Source: Chloroflexota bacterium
GTDB lineage: Bacteria > Chloroflexota > FW602-bin22 > JACPRP01
DNA: 32,636 nt
Assembly (NCBI GenBank): GCA_016210495.1
Contig: JACQUC010000103.1
Coordinates: forward strand, 1 to 32,636
Direction: 5' to 3'
The notes under the pieces were generated by a model that was not told the DNA's origin, searched no databases, and worked only from the letters and a program-made list of their open reading frames with translations. The translations under genes and the position numbers were made by a program. Of this stretch, positions 20,829-29,340 are shown in pieces (the stretch's first letter is position 1; each line of letters starts with the position of its first letter).

Positions 20829-21968
20829 ATGCACTTGGCGGCAAAGAGACTCTTTTCCATCGCGATCCTGACCCTTTTTGCGGTGTCCTGCGCCGCCGCT
20901 CCGGCACCAACCCCATCGCCGCCCCCCAAGGCGGGGACTACCGCCGCCCCTACAAAAGCGCCAGAGCCAGCCAAGACTGCGGCTGCCCCAACTGCGGCGC
21001 CAGCTAAGCCGACTGCGGCACCCAAGGCAGTCGCGCCAAAGCCCAAGACTCTGTCCAAGGTCAAGGTAGCGTACACATCCGTGTCCGGCAACTACGTGCC
21101 GGTGTGGATAGCAAAGGAAGAGAAACTGTTCGAGAAGTATGGTCTTGATGTCGACCTCACCTTCATATCCAGTAGCACGACAGCCTTGAATGCTCTGGTC
21201 TCTGGTGAAGTCCCCATCGTCCACGGCTCGGCCGTGCCGATGATCTCGGCCGCCGTGGGAGGGACCGATGTCCAGATCGTCGCCAGCCTCTTTAACACGG
21301 TTATCATGTACTTGATGGTGACACCGGATATTAATGGTCCACAAGACCTGAAGGGAAAGGCCCTGGGCGTCAGCAGACTCGGCTCGCTCACGGACATCGC
21401 CCTTCGTTATGCGCTGAGAAAACTTGGTCTGGATCCGGACAAGGATGTGACCATTATGCAGGTTGGGGGCGTAGCCGAGATTCTGGCCGGGATGAAGACC
21501 GGCGGTATCGCGGGGGGCACTCTCTCTTCTCCGACGGACCTCATGGCACGGGCAGAGGGATTCAAGGAGCTGGTGGATGTCGCTCAGGCTGGAATCCAGT
21601 ACCCAGGTACCACCATCGGCACTACCCGGAGGTTCATACAGAGCAACGGTCCTGTAGTGGAGAACTTCCTGCGCGCGATTATCGAGGGAACCTATATGTA
21701 CAAGGCCAACAGAGAGCTAAGTATGAAGATCATTGGCCAGTACACCAAGACCGATGATCCCAAGATCCAGGAAGCAACGTGGAAGTCATATTCGGCAAAA
21801 GTGGAGAAGATTCCCTACCCGACAAGAGAAGCGATGCAGGTCGGAATCGATGAAGTGGCCGCCTCAAATGAAAAGGCAAAGGGTAAGTCCCCCGACGACT
21901 TCATGGACCTGCAATTTGTGAAAAAGCTCGAAAGCAGCGGCTTCATCAAGCAGATCCACAAGGAATAG
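20829..21968 (+). CDS. NMT1/SsuA-like ABC transporter substrate-binding lipoprotein 2
   Basis: The 379 residues begin with a lipoprotein signal peptide ending LFAVSC (Cys21), then an Ala/Pro/Lys/Thr linker to about residue 75. The binding domain opens KVKVAYTSVSGNYVPVWIAK. Shared paralogue blocks are SSSTTALNALVSGEVPIVHG, GVSRLGSLTD, QVGGVAEILAGMKTGGI and a C-terminal FVKKLESSGFIKQIHKE. The ATG has GGAGG at 20820-20824. The gene follows the UbiD-like decarboxylase and precedes a decayed binding-protein start and an aldolase. The ligand is unknown; proximity suggests it is the acid handled by the decarboxylase or a relative. Confidence 0.88.
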   Translation: MHLAAKRLFSIAILTLFAVSCAAAPAPTPSPPPKAGTTAAPTKAPEPAKTAAAPTAAPAKPTAAPKAVAPKPKTLSKVKVAYTSVSGNYVPVWIAKEEKLFEKYGLDVDLTFISSSTTALNALVSGEVPIVHGSAVPMISAAVGGTDVQIVASLFNTVIMYLMVTPDINGPQDLKGKALGVSRLGSLTDIALRYALRKLGLDPDKDVTIMQVGGVAEILAGMKTGGIAGGTLSSPTDLMARAEGFKELVDVAQAGIQYPGTTIGTTRRFIQSNGPVVENFLRAIIEGTYMYKANRELSMKIIGQYTKTDDPKIQEATWKSYSAKVEKIPYPTREAMQVGIDEVAASNEKAKGKSPDDFMDLQFVKKLESSGFIKQIHKE

Positions 21969-21977
21969 TTTCCTGCC

Positions 21978-22001
21978 CTTCGAAGGTACTACCTTTCGAA
22001 G
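21978..22001 (+). terminator. Stem-loop after binding protein 2
   Basis: CTTCGAAGGT, loop ACT, ACCTTTCGAAG: a 10-bp stem with one bulged T, 9 bp after the stop codon. There is no T-run behind it, so it may be a 3'-end stabilising hairpin and not a strong intrinsic terminator. Confidence 0.45.
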
Positions 22002-22139
22002 TTGATAGAATGTTTACTAGCCGAATACTGCCGGGGCTGGCACTTCGTATCAAGGTACAAGACTTGACGAGTACGTGACACCCTTGGGACGTCGACCGAC
22101 ATAACTACTGTCTGACACGCCTACTGTCAGGAGGGTTGC

Positions 22140-22390
22140 ATGCGTTCAAGGACAAGGGCGCTTGCCTGTGTTACCCTAGGTCGCTCTGCTTGCCGTGGCC
22201 CGCGCTTGTGCCCCGGCTCCGACCCCAACTTGGGGCGTATGGACGACGCCACCCGCATCCACCACCGGCGGCAACCCAGTACTGCAGCGCTTTGGCCGCA
22301 TCCGCCCTGGCAACATCCGGTCGCGGCCATTTTGCAGCTACCACCTGTTAGGCTCACTCCGCGAAGCCTATGGATTGCTACGGCTACTGG
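22140..22390 (+). pseudogene. Decayed 5' end of a fourth binding-protein lipoprotein gene
   Basis: AGGAGGG stands just before an ATG at 22140 that opens MRSRTRALACVT. After a one-base frameshift near 22184 it continues VALLAVARACAPAPTPTW and TTPPASTTGG. Together these make a complete lipoprotein signal peptide (basic n-region, hydrophobic core, Cys) followed by the same kind of Ala/Pro/Thr linker as the three intact paralogues. No ligand-binding domain follows; the remaining ~130 bp have no coherent reading frame. The stretch 22002-22130 before it holds no gene. Confidence 0.6.
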
Positions 22391-22414
22391 ATTACAAGGA
22401 GGGAAATCTGGAAA

Positions 22415-23128
22415 TTGAGTGAACACGTGAGGGTGCAAGAACTCAGCGAGAAGCTCGCCGTATTCTGCCGAATGATCTACATGGAGGAATTGGTCGACCA
22501 CAGCGGCCACGTGAGCGCGCGCATACCGGGGACCACGCGGATCCTGGTTCAGCCCCGGGGCACGAGCAGGGCGGCAATCACTGGCAGGGACTTCGTCGTC
22601 ACCGACCTCGAGGGCAACCTCATCGAGGGTGCCGAGGAGCCGGTGTCCGAGCTGCCGATTCACACCTGCATCTACAAGGTGCGAAGCGACGTCAACGCGG
22701 TTGCTCACCTTCATCCGCCTATCACTACGGCCTTTACCATTGCGGGCACGTCCCTCGTTCCTTGCTGCAACCAAGGAGCGCTTTTCGGTGGGCCGCTGGA
22801 CGTATACCCCGACCCAACGCTCGTACGCAACGTCGCACAGGGTGAAGACCTGGCCCGCGCCTTGGGAGAGAACGTCGCGGTGCTGATGAAGGGGCACGGT
22901 GCCGTCGTGACGGGGCCGAGCGTGGACGCCTGCTTCGTGGCCTGCATCTACCTGGAGGACAACGCCCGCAAGCAGCTTTACGCCTCGGCTCTTGGCAAAG
23001 TCATCCCCTACACCGCAGACGAAATAGAGCGTGTTCGTGACGTGGGCTGGGAGGCAAAGTCTGTGCAGAAGATCTGGGACCACTATTCCGCGAAGGCCAG
23101 GGCTTCAGGAATGCTGGTAGGGGCGTGA
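22415..23128 (+). CDS. Class II aldolase/adducin family protein
   Basis: The start is taken as TTG at 22415, 11 nt after AAGGAGGG (22396-22403), giving 237 residues; the in-frame ATG at 22370 lies upstream of that site. The zinc-binding and catalytic residues of class II sugar-phosphate aldolases are present: Glu79 (SELPIH), His98 and His100 (AHLHPP) and His161 (KGHGAV). The N-terminal phosphate-binding region is present in modified form (HSGHVSARIPG). The family includes L-fuculose-phosphate aldolases and related decarboxylases or epimerases that cleave or rearrange a hydroxy-keto product. In this island it could act downstream of the decarboxylase; that is inference. Confidence 0.87.
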   Translation: MSEHVRVQELSEKLAVFCRMIYMEELVDHSGHVSARIPGTTRILVQPRGTSRAAITGRDFVVTDLEGNLIEGAEEPVSELPIHTCIYKVRSDVNAVAHLHPPITTAFTIAGTSLVPCCNQGALFGGPLDVYPDPTLVRNVAQGEDLARALGENVAVLMKGHGAVVTGPSVDACFVACIYLEDNARKQLYASALGKVIPYTADEIERVRDVGWEAKSVQKIWDHYSAKARASGMLVGA

Positions 23129-23148
23129 TTCATCACTGGAGGCGAGCG

Positions 23149-23224
23149 TCCTGTCCCCTCTCCCTTTCAGAGAGAGGGTTAGGGTGTCCGAAGGACTCCG
23201 GACTCCTTCGGAGAGGGTCGTTCC
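23149..23224. repeat. Family B repeat interrupted by the 27-nt palindrome
   Basis: CCTGTCCCCTCTCCCTTTCAG and GAGGGTTAGGGTG are followed by the 27-nt element (23187-23213) and then AGGGTCGTTCC. The copy at 31656-31709 reads GTTAGGGTGAGGGTCGTTCC without interruption, so it is an empty version of the same site. Confidence 0.85.
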
Positions 23225-23292
23225 CTAGGCAGCAATAATAAGAGGCAAGGCGAGGTCTCTTCGCCCTAGCCGAAAACGGAAGGAGAAGATCA

Positions 23293-24426
23293 GTGAAACG
23301 GCGTTCAGGAACCCTGTCGTGCGTCTTCTTGGTTAGCCTTTTGGTGTTGGCAGCCTGTGCGCAAGCGCCCTCGGCACCTGCTGCGCCCACGTCGAAGCCC
23401 GCTTCGGCGCCCGCCGCTCCTACCGCACCGCCCGCATCGGCCCTCGTCGTGCCGACTGCAACGTCAGCTCCAGCGCCTGCCGCGACCGCTGTACCGGTTG
23501 CCAAACCCGCCAAGATCGACAGGATCCGCGTCGCCTGGACCGCAGTTAGTGGTGCTATGGTTCCGGCGTACGTGGCCATCGAGAAAAACCTGTTCGCCAA
23601 ACACGGGTTGGATGCGGAGGTTTCCTACATCGCCACCAGCACGCAGCTCACGCCAGCCGTCATGAACGGCGAGGTGCCAATCGCCTTTATGGGGGGCGCC
23701 GGCATACAGGCAGACCTTGCCGGCGCGGACATAGTCTACATTGCGGGTGGAACGGACGAGTTGGTCTTTTCCTTGTACACCAAGGCCGAGATCAAGTCGG
23801 TCGCCGATCTCAGGGGCAAGAAGATCGGCGTCAGTCGATTCGGCTCGGCTACCGACTTTGGCGCGCGCTACACCCTGAAGAAGAACAATCTTGAGCCGGC
23901 CAAGGATGTGGCCGTGATTCAGGCCGGCGGTGTGCCTGAGATCCTGGCCGCACTGCAGGCTGGCGGTATCGACGGTGGCATTCTGTCGCCACCCATCACC
24001 TTGCGGGCGCGAAACCTCGGGTTCAAAGAGCTTGTGGACCTGGCCGCCCTCGGCGCGCCATACGTCCAGATGAGCATCGGAGCCAGCAAGGCCTGGGTCG
24101 ACAAGAATCCCGACATCGTGCGCAAGTTCCTGCGAGCCTACGTCGAAGCGATCTCTGTGGTCAAGAACGAGAAAGAGTTCACTAAGAAGGCTTTGAGTAA
24201 ATATACCAAGACAGAGAACGAGGCTGACCTGGAGGAGACCTACACCGCCTTTGCCAAAGTGTTCAAGAAAGTGCCCTATCCATCCAAGGACGCCGTCCAG
24301 GCGATCATCGACCTCGAGGTCGAAAGCAATTCCAAGGCCAAAGACGCCAAAGCCGAAACGATGATTGACGGCCGTTTTGTCAAGGAGCTCGACCAGAGCG
24401 GGTTCATCAATAGCCTGTACAAGTAG
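23293..24426 (+). CDS. NMT1/SsuA-like ABC transporter substrate-binding lipoprotein 3
   Basis: The start is a GTG at 23293 with GGAAGGAGA upstream. The 377 residues open with a signal peptide ending LAAC (Cys22), a Pro/Ala linker, then KIDRIRVAWTAVSGAMVPAY and the shared blocks ATSTQLTPAVMNGEVPIAFM, GVSRFGSATD, QAGGVPEILAALQAGGI and a FVKELDQSGFINSLYK ending. It should be anchored outside the membrane. It precedes a different type of binding protein and a fused permease, but NMT1-type proteins usually work with TauC/SsuC-type permeases, so it may not pair with that permease. Its stop codon overlaps a family A repeat. Confidence 0.88.
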   Translation: MKRRSGTLSCVFLVSLLVLAACAQAPSAPAAPTSKPASAPAAPTAPPASALVVPTATSAPAPAATAVPVAKPAKIDRIRVAWTAVSGAMVPAYVAIEKNLFAKHGLDAEVSYIATSTQLTPAVMNGEVPIAFMGGAGIQADLAGADIVYIAGGTDELVFSLYTKAEIKSVADLRGKKIGVSRFGSATDFGARYTLKKNNLEPAKDVAVIQAGGVPEILAALQAGGIDGGILSPPITLRARNLGFKELVDLAALGAPYVQMSIGASKAWVDKNPDIVRKFLRAYVEAISVVKNEKEFTKKALSKYTKTENEADLEETYTAFAKVFKKVPYPSKDAVQAIIDLEVESNSKAKDAKAETMIDGRFVKELDQSGFINSLYK

Positions 24427-24445
24427 GGGCGCGGAGACCGCGCCC
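24423..24445. repeat. Family A hairpin overlapping a stop codon
   Basis: GTAGGGGCGCGG, loop AGA, CCGCGCCC. Its TAG (24424-24426) is the stop codon of binding protein 3, so the repeat insertion may have supplied the present end of that gene. Confidence 0.75.
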
Positions 24446-24467
24446 ATCAGTAAGGAGGGAATATCTA

Positions 24468-25682
24468 ATGGCGGCATTTCGTAAACCCGGGCTTAATGGA
24501 TTCCAGATCCTGTTGATCGGCGCGGTTCTCCTTTCCCTCGTGCTCTCGGCCTGCGCCGGCACGCCGGCTGCCCCCACCGCTACCCCTGCGAAGGCCTCGG
24601 CGCCAACGCAGCCTGCGGCAGCTACGCCTGCCCCCAAGCCCCCGGCGCCGACAGCAGCTACGCCTGCCCCCAAGCCCCCAGCGCCGGCAGCCTCTACCCC
24701 CGTGGCCAAAGCACCGGCCACCGATGCCGCGGCTGAGAAGGCCAGGGTGGACAAGCTTGTCGAAGAGGCGAAAAAGGAAGGCAAGCTAATGGTCTATACG
24801 ACACTTAACGATCCTTATATGGATCCGCTGGTAGCCGGCTTTGAGAAGAAATACCCTTTTCTTAAGGTAGATCGCTACAGGGCCAACGGCGACGTCGTTC
24901 TGCAAAGAATAGTGGCCGAGGCCAGGGCCGGTCGGCAGATCGCGGACGTCCACCTCTCGAGCTCGCAATACGTATACAATGCGTTCAAGGAGAAGCTCTT
25001 CGAACCCTACGTTTCGCCCGAGAGCCGAGTCTACCCGGCGGGGGCAAAGGACAAGGATGGCCACTGGATCGGTGTCGTCATGCTGGAGGTCGTACCCTCA
25101 TACAACACCAATCTTGTTAAGAAGCAGGACGCGCCGAAGTCGCTACAGGAAATGACCGATCCAAAATGGCAAGGTAAGCTCGTCGACGACGAGCGCAACG
25201 TCGTCGTGCTGCGGGCAATGATGGAGATTCTTGGCGAGCAAAAGGCCATCGATCTGTACAAAGGCATCGCCAAAAACCTCTCTGGCTTGCGCCGTGGGCA
25301 TACTCTGATCTCAGAGCAAGTGGCCGCGGGAGAGATTCCTGTCGCCGTCTCGATCTATCGCTACGGCGTGCTCGAGCTCCAGGCAAAGGGCGCCCCGATC
25401 GATTGGGTTCCCACCAACCCGATCATCGCCGATTTCTTGCCGATGGGAGTCTTCGCCAAAGCCCCTCACCCGAGTGCGGCCAAGCTGTGGACGGATTACA
25501 CGCTTTCCGTCGAGGGCCAGCAATCGCTGGCAGAGGGTGGACGCGTTCCCGTACGTCCGGGAATCAAGCTCAACCCACCAGCGCTGACCGAAGGACTCAA
25601 CTTCTTCTGGGTCGACCCCGCGTGGGGCGACCGGGCCGAGCAGGACCTGAAGACGTTCAAGGACCTATACGGGATCAAATAG
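24468..25682 (+). CDS. Family 1 extracellular solute-binding lipoprotein (Fe3+/organic ion type)
   Basis: The 404 residues start with a signal peptide ending LSAC (Cys29), then a long Ala/Pro/Lys linker to about residue 85 that contains a 36-bp tandem duplication. The domain reads like AfuA/FutA-type family 1 binding proteins: EAKKEGKLMVYTTLNDPYMD, FEKKYPFLKVDRYRANG, LQEMTDPKWQGKLVDDERN and a closing GLNFFWVDPAWGD. It is unrelated in sequence to the three NMT1-like paralogues. AAGGAGGG precedes the ATG. It lies 43 bp before the fused permease gene and should be its partner. Iron, phosphonate or polyamine-like ligands are all possible. Confidence 0.87.
   Translation: MAAFRKPGLNGFQILLIGAVLLSLVLSACAGTPAAPTATPAKASAPTQPAAATPAPKPPAPTAATPAPKPPAPAASTPVAKAPATDAAAEKARVDKLVEEAKKEGKLMVYTTLNDPYMDPLVAGFEKKYPFLKVDRYRANGDVVLQRIVAEARAGRQIADVHLSSSQYVYNAFKEKLFEPYVSPESRVYPAGAKDKDGHWIGVVMLEVVPSYNTNLVKKQDAPKSLQEMTDPKWQGKLVDDERNVVVLRAMMEILGEQKAIDLYKGIAKNLSGLRRGHTLISEQVAAGEIPVAVSIYRYGVLELQAKGAPIDWVPTNPIIADFLPMGVFAKAPHPSAAKLWTDYTLSVEGQQSLAEGGRVPVRPGIKLNPPALTEGLNFFWVDPAWGDRAEQDLKTFKDLYGIK
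24618..24689 (+). repeat. 36-bp tandem duplication in the lipoprotein linker
   Basis: GCAGCTACGCCTGCCCCCAA recurs 36 bp later with nearly identical following bases. It encodes two ATPAPKPPAP units in the linker of the family 1 binding protein. Confidence 0.75.
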
Positions 25683-25725
25683 GACAAGGAAATCTACCGG
25701 CCTATACAGGAGGACTTCGGGCACA

Positions 25726-27456
25726 ATGGCTGCGACTGCACAAAAACTGGCCGGAAGGCGACATCTTCGCTTTCCAGACCAGAAGGTCTTTCTTCTCGGC
25801 CTCGTGGCAGCCATAGTGGCTTTTCTGACGGTCATTCCCCTCGCGATCCTCGTGTGGGGCAGCATCAGGACAGGCGATCCAACCGTGGCCGATGCTGCCT
25901 TTACCATCCAGAACTACGTCACCGTCTTCACCGACCCTACGTCCCTGGAGCTGTTCATCAACTCGCTATGGTACGCCACCGGTGCCTGCCTGCTGTCACT
26001 TGTGATTGGGACCACCCTGGCCTGGATCGTCGAGCGCACCAACACACCATTCCGTAAGGTTCTTTACGCCCTCACGCTGGTCCCTCTCATAGTTCCGGGC
26101 GTGCTCGTCACCGTGGCCTGGCTCTTCTTGCTGAATCCCAGGAACGGCTTCGTCAACTACGTCTTGATGAGCCTGATGGGGCTCCAGAAGGCGCCGTTCG
26201 ACATCTACACTATGTGGGGAATGATCTGGATCGAAGCCCTCCACTTCGTTCCCCTCGTCTTCATTCTTATGGGGGCAGCGCTTAGATCGATGGACCCATC
26301 CCTGGAGGAATCGGCGATGATGTCCGGCGCCAGCGTCTTCGTGACGCTGAGACGAGTCACTCTCAAGCTGATGCTGCCGGCCGTGGCTTCGGTCAGCCTG
26401 ATCATGTTTGTCCGTGCGCTCGAGTCATTCGAAGTACCTGCCCTCGTCGGCCTGCCCGGTCGCATCTTCGTCCTCACTTCAAAGATATACGAGGCCACGC
26501 GACAATACCCGCCGCAGTTCGGCATATCTGCCGCGCTTTCTATGTCGTTGCTTGTCCTTGGCGTAGTCGGCCTTTACTTCTACTATCGGGTCACAGCCCG
26601 GTCTGAGCGATTCGCAACAGTAACAGGCAAGGCTTTTCGTCCGCGGACGACTGATCTTGGCCGGTGGAGATACCTGACGGTGGGAATCTACATGGCATAC
26701 CTGTTCGTCGTGGTCGTGCTTCCGCTTTTTATCCTGGCCTGGACATCCTTGAACCCGTTCTACCGACAGCCTGACCTCAACGCCCTCGACAAGCTCAGCA
26801 TGGATAACTTCCGCGCTGTGCTTAGTTTGCCTATCGCCCAGAAGGCGTTTCTTAATAGCTTCCTGCTGGCCTTCGGCAGCGCCACGGCTACTATGCTTTT
26901 GACCGCCATCATCGCGTGGATAACAGTGAAGACGACGATACCGGGCAGGCAGATTCTCGACGCCTTTGCCTTCGTGCCAATTGCTTTCCCCGGTATCGTT
27001 TTGGGCGTGGCCTTGCTATGGGTATACCTGGTTTTGCCTATTCCTATCTACGGTACAATTTGGATCCTGGTCGTTGCCTACATGACCCGCTTCATGCCCT
27101 ATGGCATTCGCGCGTGCTCGAGCTCGGTGATTCAGATTCACAAGGAGCTCGAAGAAGCGGCGTACACCTCGGGCGCCTCGTGGCTGCATACTTTCGGTCG
27201 GGTTGTGCTGCCCCTGCTCAGGCCGGCACTCTTGGCCGGTTGGATTTACATAATGATCATGTCCTTCAAAGAGCTTTCGACGTCGATCCTGCTCTACAGC
27301 AGCGAAAGCATCGTGCTATCCGTGCTCGTGTTCGACCTCTGGGGCTCGGGAAAAATAGGAGCCATCTCGGCGCTAGCCATGATGATGATCGCGGTGCTTA
27401 TGCTGCTGGTACTGATCATGCAGAAGATCGGCGGCAAGTTCGGCGTGCAAGGCTAG
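25726..27456 (+). CDS. Fused double-domain ABC transporter permease (FbpB/AfuB-like)
   Basis: The 576 residues contain two binding-protein-dependent permease domains in one chain. Each has its ATPase-coupling EAA loop: EESAMMSGAS near residues 194-203 and EEAAYTSGAS near 476-485. About twelve membrane helices are visible, beginning VFLLGLVAAIVAFLTVIPLA. This layout is typical of ferric iron, thiamine and 2-aminoethylphosphonate importers. AGGAGG at 25708-25713 precedes the ATG at 25726. It follows its family 1 binding protein. The ATPase gene normally found next is absent: a convergent minus-strand gene begins 4 bp after the stop. The ATPase must be encoded elsewhere or shared. Confidence 0.92.
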   Translation: MAATAQKLAGRRHLRFPDQKVFLLGLVAAIVAFLTVIPLAILVWGSIRTGDPTVADAAFTIQNYVTVFTDPTSLELFINSLWYATGACLLSLVIGTTLAWIVERTNTPFRKVLYALTLVPLIVPGVLVTVAWLFLLNPRNGFVNYVLMSLMGLQKAPFDIYTMWGMIWIEALHFVPLVFILMGAALRSMDPSLEESAMMSGASVFVTLRRVTLKLMLPAVASVSLIMFVRALESFEVPALVGLPGRIFVLTSKIYEATRQYPPQFGISAALSMSLLVLGVVGLYFYYRVTARSERFATVTGKAFRPRTTDLGRWRYLTVGIYMAYLFVVVVLPLFILAWTSLNPFYRQPDLNALDKLSMDNFRAVLSLPIAQKAFLNSFLLAFGSATATMLLTAIIAWITVKTTIPGRQILDAFAFVPIAFPGIVLGVALLWVYLVLPIPIYGTIWILVVAYMTRFMPYGIRACSSSVIQIHKELEEAAYTSGASWLHTFGRVVLPLLRPALLAGWIYIMIMSFKELSTSILLYSSESIVLSVLVFDLWGSGKIGAISALAMMMIAVLMLLVLIMQKIGGKFGVQG

Positions 27457-27460
27457 CCCA

Positions 27461-28846
27461 TCACCGGCAAACCTCGCCGGCTCTCGCTACCATCGGGAAG
27501 TAGCGTCGGTAGACCGTGTTCACAACCTGGAAGCCCTGTGTCCCGCTGAAATCACTCTCTGCTCCCAGCCGCCGGGTCTTGACCTTCCACTCGTAGCCAC
27601 CCAGGCCCAAAGCTCCAAGCGGCCACGTGCGCGAGGTTATCCATCCCGAGCTCAGCGCCCACGCAGTGCTGGTGTTGCGCACGTCTACCCAGAACTCGTT
27701 GCCGGCTTCGCCGGTCCAGGATAGCGTCAGGCTCGTTCCCTCTTGAAACACCGCCCCGTCGGACGGGTCCACGAGTCCCACAGCCGCATTCCCCCCCTCT
27801 ACCACGATCCCGGTGTAATAGTGCGTCAGGATGCGGCCGTAATCCCAGTTCTCGTTGGCCCTGGCGTACATTCCCCACTGGCAGATGCCCACGCCGTGGC
27901 CATAGTAGCCGCAGCTATTGCCGTACGGCGCGTGACCCCAGCAGGGCCGGGCACGGCAGTAAGGCACGTAGTTCCACGGGCTCTCCTGACACGTCTGCCA
28001 GTTGATGGCCTTCTCGCTGTTCCGCGTGCTTTGCGCGTTGCAGCGCGAGAAATAGAAGGCGCTAATGATGCGGTTCTCGTAAGTCCCCACCATGTCGTGC
28101 GTCGTGTCCACCGCGCGATTCGTTTCGTAGGTCCGACGGTCGCTGTAAACCTGGCAGGAGGTCGTGGTGCAAATATAGCCCCGAGCCTGGTAGTACGCGA
28201 CAGCATAGCTCCTGGCGGCGACCGCCTGGGCCTTCAACGCTTCCGTATGCCAGGTGTACGGCACCTCGTTCGGCACGACGCCCTTCAGGTATTCGTCGAG
28301 GCTCATCATCTGCTCGCATCCGTCGGGCCACCTCACCCTTATTTCCGCAGGCACCGTTACCGCGGCGCCGAACCTGCCCCGTGGCGCCAACTCCCATTCC
28401 TCGGGGTATCCACCCGGCGGGTTTTGGGGACGCGTGACCATCTTGTCGTAAATGACTTGCTGCTGTTCAGGAGTGGGATTCGCGGGAGGCAGGTCGAAGT
28501 TCACCTCGGTGTACGACCCGTCGTACACTATTTGGTCTACCCGGTAGAAGCTGAGATACCCGGCGACCTCGACGTGGACCTCGTAGCGTCCCGGTGGAAG
28601 CGCTAGGCGATAGCTGCCGCGGGAATCGGTGAAAGCTGTCTCCGGCCTGCCCGTCACCCACACCATCGCGCCGCCGATGGCTCGGCCCGTGATGATATCG
28701 CTTACGGTGCCCCAGATCCCGGAGCGTTCCTCCGAAGCGACCAGCAACTGCTCCTCGGGCGCACCGGTCAGGCCTCGACTTGTAGCAGCCACTCCGGCGA
28801 CTATAGCGCCCGAGAGCTTGATGAATTCCCTGCGATTAAGCCCCAC
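27461..28846 (-). CDS. Tat-exported SpoIID/LytB domain protein with a carboxypeptidase-regulatory-like domain
   Basis: The 461 residues open with a twin-arginine signal, NRREFIKLSG. Residues about 43-120 are a carboxypeptidase-regulatory-like beta-sandwich (GIWGTVSDIITGRAIGGA, GSYRLALPPGRYEVHVEVAG). A SpoIID domain spans about 165-350, with MSLDEYLKGVVPNEVP, HTEALKAQAVAARSYAV, TTSCQVY and GHGVGICQWGMYARA. SpoIID proteins are lytic transglycosylases acting on peptidoglycan; outside spore formers the role is unclear. A C-terminal beta-rich domain (about 355-445) resembles an Ig-like or fibronectin fold. The start is a GTG, 18 bp after the ndk stop codon, so it may be co-transcribed with ndk. 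Confidence 0.85.
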   Translation of the reverse strand: MGLNRREFIKLSGAIVAGVAATSRGLTGAPEEQLLVASEERSGIWGTVSDIITGRAIGGAMVWVTGRPETAFTDSRGSYRLALPPGRYEVHVEVAGYLSFYRVDQIVYDGSYTEVNFDLPPANPTPEQQQVIYDKMVTRPQNPPGGYPEEWELAPRGRFGAAVTVPAEIRVRWPDGCEQMMSLDEYLKGVVPNEVPYTWHTEALKAQAVAARSYAVAYYQARGYICTTTSCQVYSDRRTYETNRAVDTTHDMVGTYENRIISAFYFSRCNAQSTRNSEKAINWQTCQESPWNYVPYCRARPCWGHAPYGNSCGYYGHGVGICQWGMYARANENWDYGRILTHYYTGIVVEGGNAAVGLVDPSDGAVFQEGTSLTLSWTGEAGNEFWVDVRNTSTAWALSSGWITSRTWPLGALGLGGYEWKVKTRRLGAESDFSGTQGFQVVNTVYRRYFPMVARAGEVCR

Positions 28847-28864
28847 CCAACCACCGCTACAGGA

Positions 28865-29314
28865 TCATTCGAAGATCCACTTGTCTAAATCCCTGTCGTA
28901 GGCTACGATCTCGGCCTCGCGGAAAAACAGCCCGATTTCGGCCACGGCCGTGTCGACGCTGTCTGACGCGTGGATGAGGTTGCGTAGTCCCGTCAGCGCG
29001 TAGTCGCCACGGATCGTGCCGGGCGCGGCCTCGTGAGGTCGCGTGGCGCCGACCATCGCGCGCACTACCTTGACGGCCTCCGTGCCTTCCAGAACGAAAA
29101 CCAGCACCGGGCCCGAGGTGATGTAGGTGACCAGGTCATCGTAGAAAAACTTGCCCTTGTGAACAGCGTAGTGGCGCTCCGCCAGGGGCCCGTCGATCGA
29201 TATTAGCTTCATTGCTACGATGCGCAGGCCGCGTGCTTCGAAGCGGGTCAGAATGGGGCCGACCAGGCCCCTTTGCACCCCATCGGGCTTGATAATCACC
29301 AGCGTTTGTTCCAT
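28865..29314 (-). CDS. ndk: Nucleoside diphosphate kinase
   Basis: The 149-residue protein is a standard Ndk, which balances nucleoside triphosphate pools by phosphate transfer through a histidine. Visible marks are TLVIIKPDGVQRG (Lys9), HKGKFFYDDLVTYITSGPV, EAAPGTIRGDYA and the active-site block NLIHASDS with His115. The usual second glycine-rich part is changed (ALTGLRNLIHAS in place of GRNIIHGS), as in some archaeal and Chloroflexota-type members. AAGGAGAA precedes the ATG at 29314. It lies 26 bp after the TPR gene on the same strand and 18 bp before the SpoIID gene. Confidence 0.95.
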   Translation of the reverse strand: MEQTLVIIKPDGVQRGLVGPILTRFEARGLRIVAMKLISIDGPLAERHYAVHKGKFFYDDLVTYITSGPVLVFVLEGTEAVKVVRAMVGATRPHEAAPGTIRGDYALTGLRNLIHASDSVDTAVAEIGLFFREAEIVAYDRDLDKWIFE

Positions 29315-29340
29315 GCGTTCTCCTTGTAAGCGGCACGGGT

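Noticed and set aside
23464..24477. 337-codon minus-strand open frame opposite binding protein 3
   Set aside because: The opposite strand encodes a full lipoprotein with lipobox and family blocks; this frame has no motifs.
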